6,322 nucleotides of DNA from Bacillota bacterium. Lineage in GTDB: Bacteria > Bacillota > Clostridia > Peptostreptococcales > Anaerovoracaceae. The position numbers and the translations under genes were made by a program. Positions 1 to 5,880 of this stretch are shown here, piece after piece. The stretch is from NCBI GenBank assembly GCA_017543805.1, contig JAFYFK010000207.1, positions 1-6,322 on the forward strand, read 5' to 3'. Every line of letters starts with the position of its first letter. Position 1 is the first letter of the stretch. The notes beneath the pieces were generated by a model, which saw only the letters and a program-made list of their open reading frames with translations, searched no databases and had not been told where the DNA came from.

Positions 1-1338
1 GATGCTGCGCTTGCGGACATTGTAGTAAACAGCCATCGCAAGGGCGCAGACGCACCAGCCCATGGGGTAGGCCAGCGCGACAGGCAGTATGGAATCGGTA
101 ATATGAGTGGTGATCAGCAGATAAAGCTGGCGGAATGCCACAAAGCTACTGAGCATTATGATCATCGGGCCTTTTGCGTCGCCTACGCCGCGGAGAATGC
201 CTGCCTGCACCATGTAGAAGCAGAACATCACATTAAACGGCGTTATGACTCTGAGGAAGTATGAGCCCATTTCGACAACTTCGGGAGCGTCGTTGAAGAA
301 GCGCGTGAGATCCGGCGCCCAGATCCAGATTGCGGCGCTCAGCAGCAGGGTTATGCTCACGCAAAGCCACAGCGCTGTCTTTTCGCTCTTTCTGATGCGG
401 TCGTAGCGCTTTGCGCCGGCGTTCTGGCCGGAGAAGGTCGTGGTCGCGAGGCTCAGGCTCTGGACGGGCAGGATGGCAAAGGCGTCTATGCGGTTATACG
501 AGCCCCAGCCGGAGGTCGATGCAGCGCCGAAGCCGTTGATGTAGCCCTGCACGAAGATGTTCGAAAAAGACGTAAGCGCCATCTGGAAACCCGACGGCAG
601 TCCTATGCGTATTATGCGGCGGAGCATGTCGTTGTCTATCCTGAGTTCCTTAAAGCGCAGGCTGTACACATCGCTGCTGCGGAAAAGTATAAAGAAGGTC
701 AGCAGCATGGCCAGAAACTCCGAGATCACTGTCGCCAGTGCGACGCCGGAAACGCCCATCCTGAATTTTATGACAAACAGAAGATCCAGCGCTGTGTTGA
801 CAACGGAGCTGAAGATCAGGAAATACAGGGGCTTTTTGGAGTCACCCACGGCGCGGAGTATGGCGCAGCCCATGTTGTAGAGCATAAGGAACAGCAGGCC
901 GGTAAAATAGATGCGAAGGTAGGTCCTGGCCTCCGGAGCTATCTCCGGGGCGGCGCGCATCGTCTTTACTATCCAGCCGGACGCGGTAAAACCGAGAGCG
1001 GACATTATTATCCCAAGGAAAAAGGTCGATACCACCGCAGTGTGTGTGGATTTCCTCAGATCCTTAATGTCTCCCGCGCCGAAAAACTGCGATATCACAA
1101 CAGAAGAACCTGCCGAAAAGCCCATAAAGAGGCCTATCAGCGCGTTTATGGCAGGCGCGTTGGATGTGACCGCGCCGAAGGCGTGCGGCCCTACGTAGTT
1201 GCCGACGACCCAGCTGTCTACAGTGCTGTAAAGTTGCTGGAACAGGTTGCCGAGCAGCAGCGGCAGCGAAAATACGACCAGCTGCTTCCAGATGGTCCCT
1301 TCCGTCATATTAAGAGTTGAAGTTTTTGCTTTTGCCAT
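1..1338 (-). CDS. MATE family efflux transporter (3' end beyond window)
   Basis: This is probably a cytoplasmic-membrane antiporter that exports drugs or organic cations in exchange for Na+ or H+. From the ATG at 1338 the frame stays open for 446 codons to base 1 with no stop, so only a short C-terminal tail is missing; the family is usually about 450 residues. The sequence shows the two-bundle MATE pattern. Near residues 30-55 is LFQQLYSTVDSWVVGNYVG, typical of helix 1 and its following loop. Near residue 75 is GFSAGSSVVISQFFGAGD. The second half repeats the pattern with NIFVQGYINGFGA and then TTTFSGQNAGAKRYDRI. Many long hydrophobic segments alternate with short basic loops. The start is set by GGGAG at 1343-1347, five bases upstream. 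It has its own -10 box and lies behind the terminator of the dehydratase operon, so it is probably a separate transcript. The substrate cannot be read from sequence. Confidence 0.95.
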   Translation of the reverse strand, partial: MAKAKTSTLNMTEGTIWKQLVVFSLPLLLGNLFQQLYSTVDSWVVGNYVGPHAFGAVTSNAPAINALIGLFMGFSAGSSVVISQFFGAGDIKDLRKSTHTAVVSTFFLGIIMSALGFTASGWIVKTMRAAPEIAPEARTYLRIYFTGLLFLMLYNMGCAILRAVGDSKKPLYFLIFSSVVNTALDLLFVIKFRMGVSGVALATVISEFLAMLLTFFILFRSSDVYSLRFKELRIDNDMLRRIIRIGLPSGFQMALTSFSNIFVQGYINGFGAASTSGWGSYNRIDAFAILPVQSLSLATTTFSGQNAGAKRYDRIRKSEKTALWLCVSITLLLSAAIWIWAPDLTRFFNDAPEVVEMGSYFLRVITPFNVMFCFYMVQAGILRGVGDAKGPMIIMLSSFVAFRQLYLLITTHITDSILPVALAYPMGWCVCALAMAVYYNVRKRSI

Positions 1339-1374
1339 GTCGCTCCCGTGTACCTGTTTTAAAAATTACTGATT

Positions 1375-1380
1375 ATTATA
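1375..1380 (-). promoter_or_regulatory. Probable -10 box of the MATE gene
   Basis: The minus strand reads TATAAT, a perfect sigma-A -10 hexamer, in an AT-rich stretch between the upstream terminator and the MATE start. Transcription would start near 1368, giving a leader of about 30 nt that contains the GGGAG ribosome binding site. No good -35 hexamer is seen at 16-18 bp spacing, so the promoter may be weak or activator-dependent. Confidence 0.5.
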
Positions 1381-1407
1381 CACCATATATTTCACCGGAA
1401 AAGCAAT

Positions 1408-1440
1408 AAAAAAACGGAGCCGCGAAAAAACGCGGCCCCG
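1408..1440 (-). terminator. Rho-independent terminator of the dehydratase operon
   Basis: On the minus strand CGGGGCCGCG (1440-1431) pairs with CGCGGCTCCG (1424-1415) around a six-T loop. This gives ten pairs including one G-T wobble, followed by seven T residues (1414-1408). It starts 12 nt after the stop codon of the 55-residue gene, so it ends the three-gene operon and isolates the MATE gene. Confidence 0.92.
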
Positions 1441-1452
1441 CATCGCACAGAC

Positions 1453-1620
1453 TTAAAGATGTCTGTCCCTGGGTATCCTGTCGTAATGCTTCAGCAGCCA
1501 GGGTTCGATGGCCGCGGTCAGCTTCATGTCCAGGTTGAAGATATAGATTATAAACGTTCCGGTGAAAAGCATAAAGATAACTGCCAGCACCTTAAGACAA
1601 ATTTTCAATCCCTTTGGCAT
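1453..1620 (-). CDS. 55-residue single-span membrane protein, third gene of the dehydratase operon
   Basis: I do not recognise a named family. The ORF begins at ATG 1620 and ends with TAA at 1453-1455. It has an excellent ribosome site, GGAGG at 1628-1632, seven bases before the start. The N-terminus carries lysines (MPKGLKICLK). One hydrophobic helix follows at about residues 11-30 (VLAVIFMLFTGTFIIYIFNL). The tail of about 25 residues is polar, with EPWLLKHYDRIPRDRHL at its end. By the positive-inside rule the N-terminus would be cytoplasmic and the tail outside, but the tail is also basic, so the topology is uncertain. It could be an uncleaved signal anchor; no lipobox or clear cleavage site is seen. 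The gene lies 18 nt after the dehydratase large-subunit stop and 12 nt before a strong terminator. It is therefore almost certainly co-transcribed with the enzyme and may serve it as a membrane anchor or accessory factor; that role is inference. Confidence 0.82.
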   Translation of the reverse strand: MPKGLKICLKVLAVIFMLFTGTFIIYIFNLDMKLTAAIEPWLLKHYDRIPRDRHL

Positions 1621-1638
1621 ATTTGCACCTCCGCTCCT

Positions 1639-3204
1639 CTACCAGGATTCCTCGTCGGGAAGGACTTCCAGCGACGGGTCTATCGGTTCTTCGCGCATTA
1701 CGGTGCGCATGTAATTGTTGATCTGGTCGCGCACGCCCTGGCGGGAAATGATGCGCGGGTCAAACAGGTCGTGGCCGACCCAGACCAGATGAATTCCGAG
1801 TTCCCTTGCGCGGTCCTCGAACATTCCGTGCATGCCGGTGAGGGCTTTGCAGCTCATATGCTCCCAGAGGATGACCATGTCCGCGTTAAACTGCTGGGTG
1901 AAGTCCCAGAGCTCATCCAGCAGGACTCTGTATCCGCCGTGGGTGCGGTTGCGCATTATCATGTTCTCGGTGAGCCAGGCCATGTCGTAGTATGCCTGCT
2001 CGCGGTTCTCCGGAGTGTCTTCCTCGGCGATCATCTTGGTGGAGACCATCGACAGCATGTCCGTGAGGGGAACTATGCCCCAGCAGTTGAGCAGCCAGAC
2101 CAGGAAGTCCATATAATAGTGCGACTGAACGCCCCAGATTATCGCTCTGTGGCGGTATTCCTTTGCGGCGCGCTTCTTTGCGGCAAACGCCTGGTTGGCA
2201 AGCTTGCTGAGCTTTCGGTCAGCCTTTTCGAAATCAGCAACACGGCCGCAGATAGCCATATAGTTGGTCTCGGTGTAGAGAGCCAGATTGGAGCCGAACA
2301 CCTGCGGATAGTCCGTGCGGTTCATGTCCAGCCATTCCTGGCGGCACTTTGTGGCGTAGTTTACGCGCTTCGCGCATTCGAAGTATTCCTTCCAGTCCCA
2401 CTGTACGCCGGTGTGCTTTTCGACAAAGGCTATGGCGTTGCGTATCTCCTGGGCGGCGTATTCCTGAACATCGTCCTCCCTGTGGCGGAGCGGAGCGGCA
2501 AGCTGGAATACCGGAACGCCGTCCTCGAGCTCCAGGCGCTTTGAAATTACGCCATTGCCCAGCAGCGAGCCATCGCAGGTAGTGTTGCACTGGATGGCGC
2601 AGGCTCCGAGCACCGGCGCGTCGTCATCGATGGAAACGCCGGCTTCGGCGGCGGGCATCGGGCAGACGTCTCCGGCAAGGCCGAATTCCTGGGCTACGTC
2701 GAGATAGTGCTCAGCGGCGTGCTGGTTCAGCAGCACGGAAACGTATGTCGACGGTGTCTCGCGGCTCAGGCACTTGAGCTGCGGAAAGCCCATCATTACG
2801 GCGGTCATCTCGTTTTCGTCCACGAGGACTACCTTCTTGGAGAATTCAGTGTCGTTGCCCGTCCTGCGGTCGCCGCGGAACAGGTTGTCGAGCAGCTTTG
2901 CGACGTCGTCGATAATGAGGTCCTGCTCCACATGGCACATGCGCAGGTACTCCCCGCGGAGTCCCTGGGTATGGCGGTCGACCATCATCGGAACGGCCAG
3001 ATAGTTGGCCATCCAGCGGTAGCGCAGCATGGCCTTGACGTTCCTCGGCTTCATGACGAACTTTCCGAGGGTCATCATTATCTTCAGCCAGCGGCTGTAA
3101 TCGTACATGGTGTCTTTGACGCCGCGCCATTCACGGCGTTTGCGGACGCGGCTTCCGGCTTTGTAAAAATCGCCTAATCTGTCGGCGCCTATCTCTTTAG
3201 CCAT
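1639..3204 (-). CDS. 2-hydroxyacyl-CoA dehydratase subunit, HgdA/HadB-like
   Basis: This is probably one half of a heterodimeric iron-sulfur dehydratase that converts (R)-2-hydroxyacyl-CoA to the 2-enoyl-CoA by a ketyl-radical mechanism in amino-acid-fermenting anaerobes. The protein has 521 residues, longer than the usual roughly 400-480. The family core lies in the second half: CPMPAAEAG near 181, then PVLGACAIQCNTTCDG near 197-212, PVFQLAAP near 231, and ILWEHMSCKAL near 445-455. By analogy with crystallised relatives, one cysteine from each of the blocks near 181, 206-210 and 452 probably ligates a [4Fe-4S] cluster; I assign these by position only. The first 160 residues are basic and helical and match no motif I know. 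I chose ATG 3204 because GGAGG (3213-3217) sits eight bases upstream; an in-frame GTG at 3213 overlaps that site. The start overlaps the upstream stop in ATGGCTAA, which suggests translational coupling. Confidence 0.92.
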   Translation of the reverse strand: MAKEIGADRLGDFYKAGSRVRKRREWRGVKDTMYDYSRWLKIMMTLGKFVMKPRNVKAMLRYRWMANYLAVPMMVDRHTQGLRGEYLRMCHVEQDLIIDDVAKLLDNLFRGDRRTGNDTEFSKKVVLVDENEMTAVMMGFPQLKCLSRETPSTYVSVLLNQHAAEHYLDVAQEFGLAGDVCPMPAAEAGVSIDDDAPVLGACAIQCNTTCDGSLLGNGVISKRLELEDGVPVFQLAAPLRHREDDVQEYAAQEIRNAIAFVEKHTGVQWDWKEYFECAKRVNYATKCRQEWLDMNRTDYPQVFGSNLALYTETNYMAICGRVADFEKADRKLSKLANQAFAAKKRAAKEYRHRAIIWGVQSHYYMDFLVWLLNCWGIVPLTDMLSMVSTKMIAEEDTPENREQAYYDMAWLTENMIMRNRTHGGYRVLLDELWDFTQQFNADMVILWEHMSCKALTGMHGMFEDRARELGIHLVWVGHDLFDPRIISRQGVRDQINNYMRTVMREEPIDPSLEVLPDEESW

Positions 3205-4399
3205 TTGCTGCACCTCCCTGAATCTTCTTGATCTCTATGCTTTCTACGAAGGCCTGCACGCGCGTGCGCATCTGGCCGGAAGTTCCGATGGAATAAGGTC
3301 TGTCGACCGCGAGCACAGGATAGCCGTAGTCGTTCCTGAGTATGTGCGACCCGAGCATCTTCTCGTACGCCCAGGGATCGCAGAACTTCATCTGTTCGTA
3401 GATAATACCGTCGGCTTCGTATTCTTTGGCAAGCTCGGCCACATACTGCCTGCGGGACAGCATCTTTTCGGTGTTCATGTACCTCGGGCACTGGCCGCGC
3501 TGCATGTACTGGCGGCATATCTGGGTCAGAGCGTCTTCGTCGTCGTTCAGGACTATCGGGTCTCTTCCGGGGAAGGATCCGTAGCAGAAGCGGTCTGCGC
3601 AGACATAGGCGCCGGAATCCTCGACGAGCTTTATGAAGTCTATGTCGTCGATCTCGGAACCGACCACCACCACGCGCGCGCGGTAATCGCTCTGCTCATC
3701 CGGCTCGCGGACCTTGAGTTCCTCCAGAGTCTCCTCGAGCTTGTCGATCAGCAGATACTTGGGCGCCGCATATGTGGCGAGGGTGATCACGTGGAACTCG
3801 TAACCGGTGATAGTCGGACGCGGGCCTCTCCTGAATTCCCCGATGGCGCGGATGAGTTCGCATACGCGGTTGTGCTCCGCGACGGCCTTGCGGATAGCCT
3901 CGTCCGAGATGTCCAGGCCGTAATTGTCATGCAGAGGCTGAAGAATGTGATTTTTGCACTGCAGGACATAGAGATTGAGTCCGTTCTGGTCGGACTTCAT
4001 GGGGATCTCCATGTACTCGTAGAAGAACTTCTCCTTGTCCTTTCCGAGAGTCTTGAGCAGCTCCATGTTCTCCACGCAGCGGTTCATCATGGAGCAGCCG
4101 TCCGGCGTAATGATGCAGTCGGCGAAGTTGTATCCGCCTTCGATCGCTCTTTCCAGAAGCGCGCGGCTGTATTCGCAGAGGAAGCTCGTCAGATAATACG
4201 TGGCGATATCCATGGAGCCGGTACGCGGAGCCCTCAGGCGGGCGGAGAATGCACCCGGAAGGTTCAGAAGCGGTTCCGGAGTGTTTTCGCAGGTGTAGGC
4301 AACACAGATCCGGCCTTCCTCCTGCGCCTGCTTGATGAGCTTGTTGTGAGCCTCCATCAGCAGATCTTCAAAGAAGATAAAATGTTTCAGGTCTTTCAA
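3197..4399 (-). CDS. 2-hydroxyacyl-CoA dehydratase subunit, HgdB/HadC-like
   Basis: This is the partner subunit of the downstream dehydratase protein and the first gene of the operon. From the chosen start it has 400 residues, normal for the family. Family blocks in order are YTCENTPEPLL near 35, RAPRTGSMDI near 56, FLCEYSRALLERAIEGGYNF near 73-92, PDGCSMMNRCVENMELL near 99, RVVVVGSEIDDIDF near 242, ADRFCYGSFPGRDP near 268, DGIIYEQMKFCDPWAYEK near 330 and a C-terminal SGQMRTRVQAFVESIE. Likely cluster ligands are Cys75, Cys102 or Cys108, and Cys340; this is inferred from the HadC pattern. I chose the TTG at 4399, giving a protein that begins KDLKHFIFF after the initiator, because AGGGAG (4409-4414) lies nine bases upstream and homologues as I remember them begin there. 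A longer in-frame TTG start at 4438 has no ribosome site. The activator ATPase is not in this window, so the substrate (2-hydroxyglutaryl-, isocaproyl-, phenyllactyl-CoA or another) is unknown. Confidence 0.94.
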   Translation of the reverse strand: MKDLKHFIFFEDLLMEAHNKLIKQAQEEGRICVAYTCENTPEPLLNLPGAFSARLRAPRTGSMDIATYYLTSFLCEYSRALLERAIEGGYNFADCIITPDGCSMMNRCVENMELLKTLGKDKEKFFYEYMEIPMKSDQNGLNLYVLQCKNHILQPLHDNYGLDISDEAIRKAVAEHNRVCELIRAIGEFRRGPRPTITGYEFHVITLATYAAPKYLLIDKLEETLEELKVREPDEQSDYRARVVVVGSEIDDIDFIKLVEDSGAYVCADRFCYGSFPGRDPIVLNDDEDALTQICRQYMQRGQCPRYMNTEKMLSRRQYVAELAKEYEADGIIYEQMKFCDPWAYEKMLGSHILRNDYGYPVLAVDRPYSIGTSGQMRTRVQAFVESIEIKKIQGGAANG

Positions 4400-4455
4400 T
4401 TTTTCACACTCCCTGTAAGTAAGGCCGCAAACGGGCAAGGCGGCATTATCGGAAT

Positions 4456-4489
4456 ATCCTATAAAAATATTATACCCGAGTTATAGGAT
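4456..4489. promoter_or_regulatory. Perfect 9-bp inverted repeat over the dehydratase promoter (candidate operator)
   Basis: ATCCTATAA at 4456-4464 is repeated in inverted orientation as TTATAGGAT at 4481-4489, with a 16-bp spacer. The spacer contains the -10 box, and one arm covers the expected transcription start. The 25-bp separation of arm starts would put a bound dimer or tetramer across the polymerase site, the usual position for a repressor. There is no T-tail and the centre is AT-rich, so it is not a terminator. The cognate regulator is not encoded in the window. Confidence 0.5.
4469..4474 (-). promoter_or_regulatory. Probable -10 box of the dehydratase operon
   Basis: The minus strand reads TATAAT, an exact sigma-A -10 hexamer, between the upstream terminator and the first dehydratase gene. 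Transcription would start near 4462, giving a leader of about 60 nt before the TTG at 4399. The -35 region is poor (TTTCAT at 17 bp), which fits a regulated promoter. The leader can form a small 5-bp GCCGC/GCGGC stem (4440-4444 with 4424-4428), too weak to call a riboswitch. Confidence 0.55.
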
Positions 4490-4527
4490 TGATGAAACAC
4501 TTTTTTGTAAAGATTCGTTTTCTTATT

Positions 4528-4563
4528 AAAAACAAAAACTTCACTGCCAAAAGCAATGAAGTT
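4528..4563 (-). terminator. Rho-independent terminator of the pseudouridine synthase gene
   Basis: On the minus strand AACTTCATTGC (4563-4553) pairs with GCAGTGAAGTT (4547-4537) in eleven pairs with one G-T wobble around a 5-nt loop. The T-rich tail TTTTTGTTTTT overlaps the last stem bases and runs on to 4528. It begins about 20 nt after the stop codon and separates this gene from the dehydratase operon. Confidence 0.9.
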
Positions 4564-4583
4564 TCAAGAGTTAACAGTTATTT

Positions 4584-5597
4584 TCAGCGCTCAGCGAGCC
4601 AGCTTTGCATGTCTTCCGGCAGGCGCGCGTCAAAAAACATAAGTTCTCCGGACATTGGATGGCGGAATTCCAGATGGCTGGCGTGCAGGGCCTGCCGCGG
4701 CATCTCAGGCGGCAGCTCTCCGTAGCCGTAAAGCTCACCGTAGAGTTCGTCGCCGAGCAGAGGATGGCCGATATGGGTCATGTGGACCCGTATCTGATGC
4801 GTGCGGCCGGTGTCCAGCCTGAGTTTTAAAAGGCTGTAACCGGGGAGTGGGGCTTGCTTTGTGTCAGGTCCGTTTGCGGCATTGCGTTCCGCGCTGTGTT
4901 CTGACGGTCCAAACCCCTGCAGATCGGCGTCCGAAGGCGCTATCGTCTGCAGAACCTCGTAATGCGTAACGGACGGATAGCCCGTCGGTGTGACCATGCG
5001 GCGCGCGACGTGGTTGGGATCCTTGTCGATTGGAGCGTCGACAGTGCCCTTTGTCCCGGGCTCTCCGACGGTTCCGTGCACTATTGCAAGATAGTTTTTG
5101 ACGATTGCGTTGCGCTCCATCTCATGCGTCAGGAAGTCCTGGCAGTGGGAGTTCTTGGCGACTATCAGCAGCCCGGAAGTGTTCATATCCAGGCGGTTTA
5201 CAAAGCGCAGCTTATATTTGTCGCCCCGCTCTTTTATGTGCCAGGCAAGCGCGTTGGCAAGCGTTCCGTCCTGGAAGTTTTTTGTCGGATGGACTATAAG
5301 GCCGGCCGGCTTGTTTACCACCAGCAGATCGTCGTCCTCATAGATTATCTCCACAGGGATATTCTCCGGCTCAAAATAGCTCTCCTCTTCCGGATAGGAA
5401 ACGCATAGGGTATCGCCCGCGCGGCCTTTTTCGTGAAGCTTTGCAGGCCTGCCGTTCAGGGTAAGCTGACCGTCGTACTTTATCTTCTTGACCAGCCGTC
5501 CGGAGAAATCCAGCCGCATCCTCAGAAGTTCCTTAAGATACCGGCTCTCGTCTTCAGTTGTGAGAATGTATTTTATATCCGCCATCGTCTTCTGCAT
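4584..5597 (-). CDS. RluA/RluD-family RNA pseudouridine synthase
   Basis: This enzyme isomerises specific uridines to pseudouridine in rRNA or tRNA in the cytoplasm. The 337 residues divide into an N-terminal S4 RNA-binding domain (about 9-70) and the RluA catalytic domain. Motif I, YEDDDLLVVNKPAGLIVHPT, covers about 86-105. The catalytic motif RLDMNTSGLLIVAK covers 135-148, with Asp137 as the nucleophile. RLDTGRTHQIRVHM lies near 260 and GHPLLGDELYG near 277. Between THYEVLQ and GYSLLKLRL is an insertion of about 35 polar residues (roughly 217-252), normally a short turn in this family. The exact target cannot be assigned. The start is ambiguous: GTG 5600, ATG 5597 and ATG 5585 are all in frame and none has a strong ribosome site. 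The gene is followed by its own terminator and preceded by the four-dyad array. Confidence 0.95.
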   Translation of the reverse strand: MQKTMADIKYILTTEDESRYLKELLRMRLDFSGRLVKKIKYDGQLTLNGRPAKLHEKGRAGDTLCVSYPEEESYFEPENIPVEIIYEDDDLLVVNKPAGLIVHPTKNFQDGTLANALAWHIKERGDKYKLRFVNRLDMNTSGLLIVAKNSHCQDFLTHEMERNAIVKNYLAIVHGTVGEPGTKGTVDAPIDKDPNHVARRMVTPTGYPSVTHYEVLQTIAPSDADLQGFGPSEHSAERNAANGPDTKQAPLPGYSLLKLRLDTGRTHQIRVHMTHIGHPLLGDELYGELYGYGELPPEMPRQALHASHLEFRHPMSGELMFFDARLPEDMQSWLAER

Positions 5598-5610
5598 CAC
5601 TCTGGATAGC

Positions 5611-5878
5611 TTTCATGTGACTTTTCCGTTCTCAGGGAAGTCACACTATATGATGCTCATCTTCAGCCAAAAAAGTTCGGAAAAATCATGTGACTTTCTG
5701 ATATATCATCAAATCACATGAAAAATCATACTAAATTCCGCTTGATATGACCTCTTCTTTATTTTTTTTCATGTGATTTTCAGCCATACAGAAAAGTCAC
5801 ACTATAAATACCAGTTGCCGCTTATTTTGGAACCGAAATAATAATGTGATTTTTTGCATATCCAAATAGTCACATAAA
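5611..5878. repeat. Array of four phased 30-bp dyad elements, TGTGAYTTT-N12-AARTCACA type
   Basis: The AT-rich intergenic region holds four elements, each running exactly 30 bp from TGTGA to TCACA: 5616-5645, 5689-5718, 5772-5801 and 5845-5874. The left arms read TGTGACTTT, TGTGACTTT, TGTGATTTT and TGTGATTTT. The right arms read AAGTCACA, AAATCACA, AAGTCACA and TAGTCACA. The central 12 bp differ in all four. The first three are preceded by TCA. The second has perfect 8-bp arms, TCATGTGA and TCACATGA. Start-to-start distances are 73, 83 and 73 bp. Elements one and three also share CACACTATA, which on the minus strand places a -10-like TATAGT (5645-5650, 5801-5806) at the element edge. The array sits upstream of the pseudouridine synthase start and directly after the Mur ligase stop, where no other terminator is seen. 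A protein-binding array is my favoured reading; its function is unknown. Confidence 0.75.
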
Positions 5879-5880
5879 CG

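Noticed and set aside
1459..2544. Long plus-strand open frame of 361 codons
   Set aside because: It lies antisense to the large dehydratase subunit and the 55-residue gene, has no recognisable motif or ribosome site, and reflects the codon bias of the minus-strand genes.
3205..3213. GTG start for the HgdA-like subunit at 3213
   Set aside because: The GTG overlaps the GGAGG ribosome site itself; the ATG at 3204 has ideal spacing.
3344..4486. Long plus-strand open frame of 380 codons
   Set aside because: It is antisense to the HgdB-like subunit, which has clear family motifs; the plus-strand translation has none.
5638..5655. NrdR box, because of CACACTATATGATG
   Set aside because: The match to the NrdR palindrome is partial, there is no correctly spaced second box, and no ribonucleotide reductase gene is near.
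5488..5721. Plus-strand ORF crossing the pseudouridine synthase start and the dyad array
   Set aside because: It starts antisense inside the synthase gene, has no homology that I can see and no ribosome site, and its C-terminal half is the repeat region.
5611..5726. ParB parS sites, because TTTCATGTGA and TCACATGAAA resemble half of the parS 16-mer
   Set aside because: The parS centre is CACGTG with full 8-bp symmetry. Here the local symmetry fails and the consistent dyad is the 30-bp one.
5616..5874. CRP/FNR-type binding sites because of TGTGA and TCACA
   Set aside because: CRP sites have about 6 bp between TGTGA and TCACA; here the gap is always 20 bp, so one CRP dimer could not span the arms.
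5844..5875. Terminator for the Mur ligase gene formed by element four
   Set aside because: The stem is only about six continuous AT-rich pairs and is not followed by a clean T-run on the minus strand.
5611..5878. CRISPR array
   Set aside because: The repeated parts are only about 9-bp inverted arms, the 30-bp units are not identical inside, the gaps are 43 and 53 bp, and no cas gene is present.
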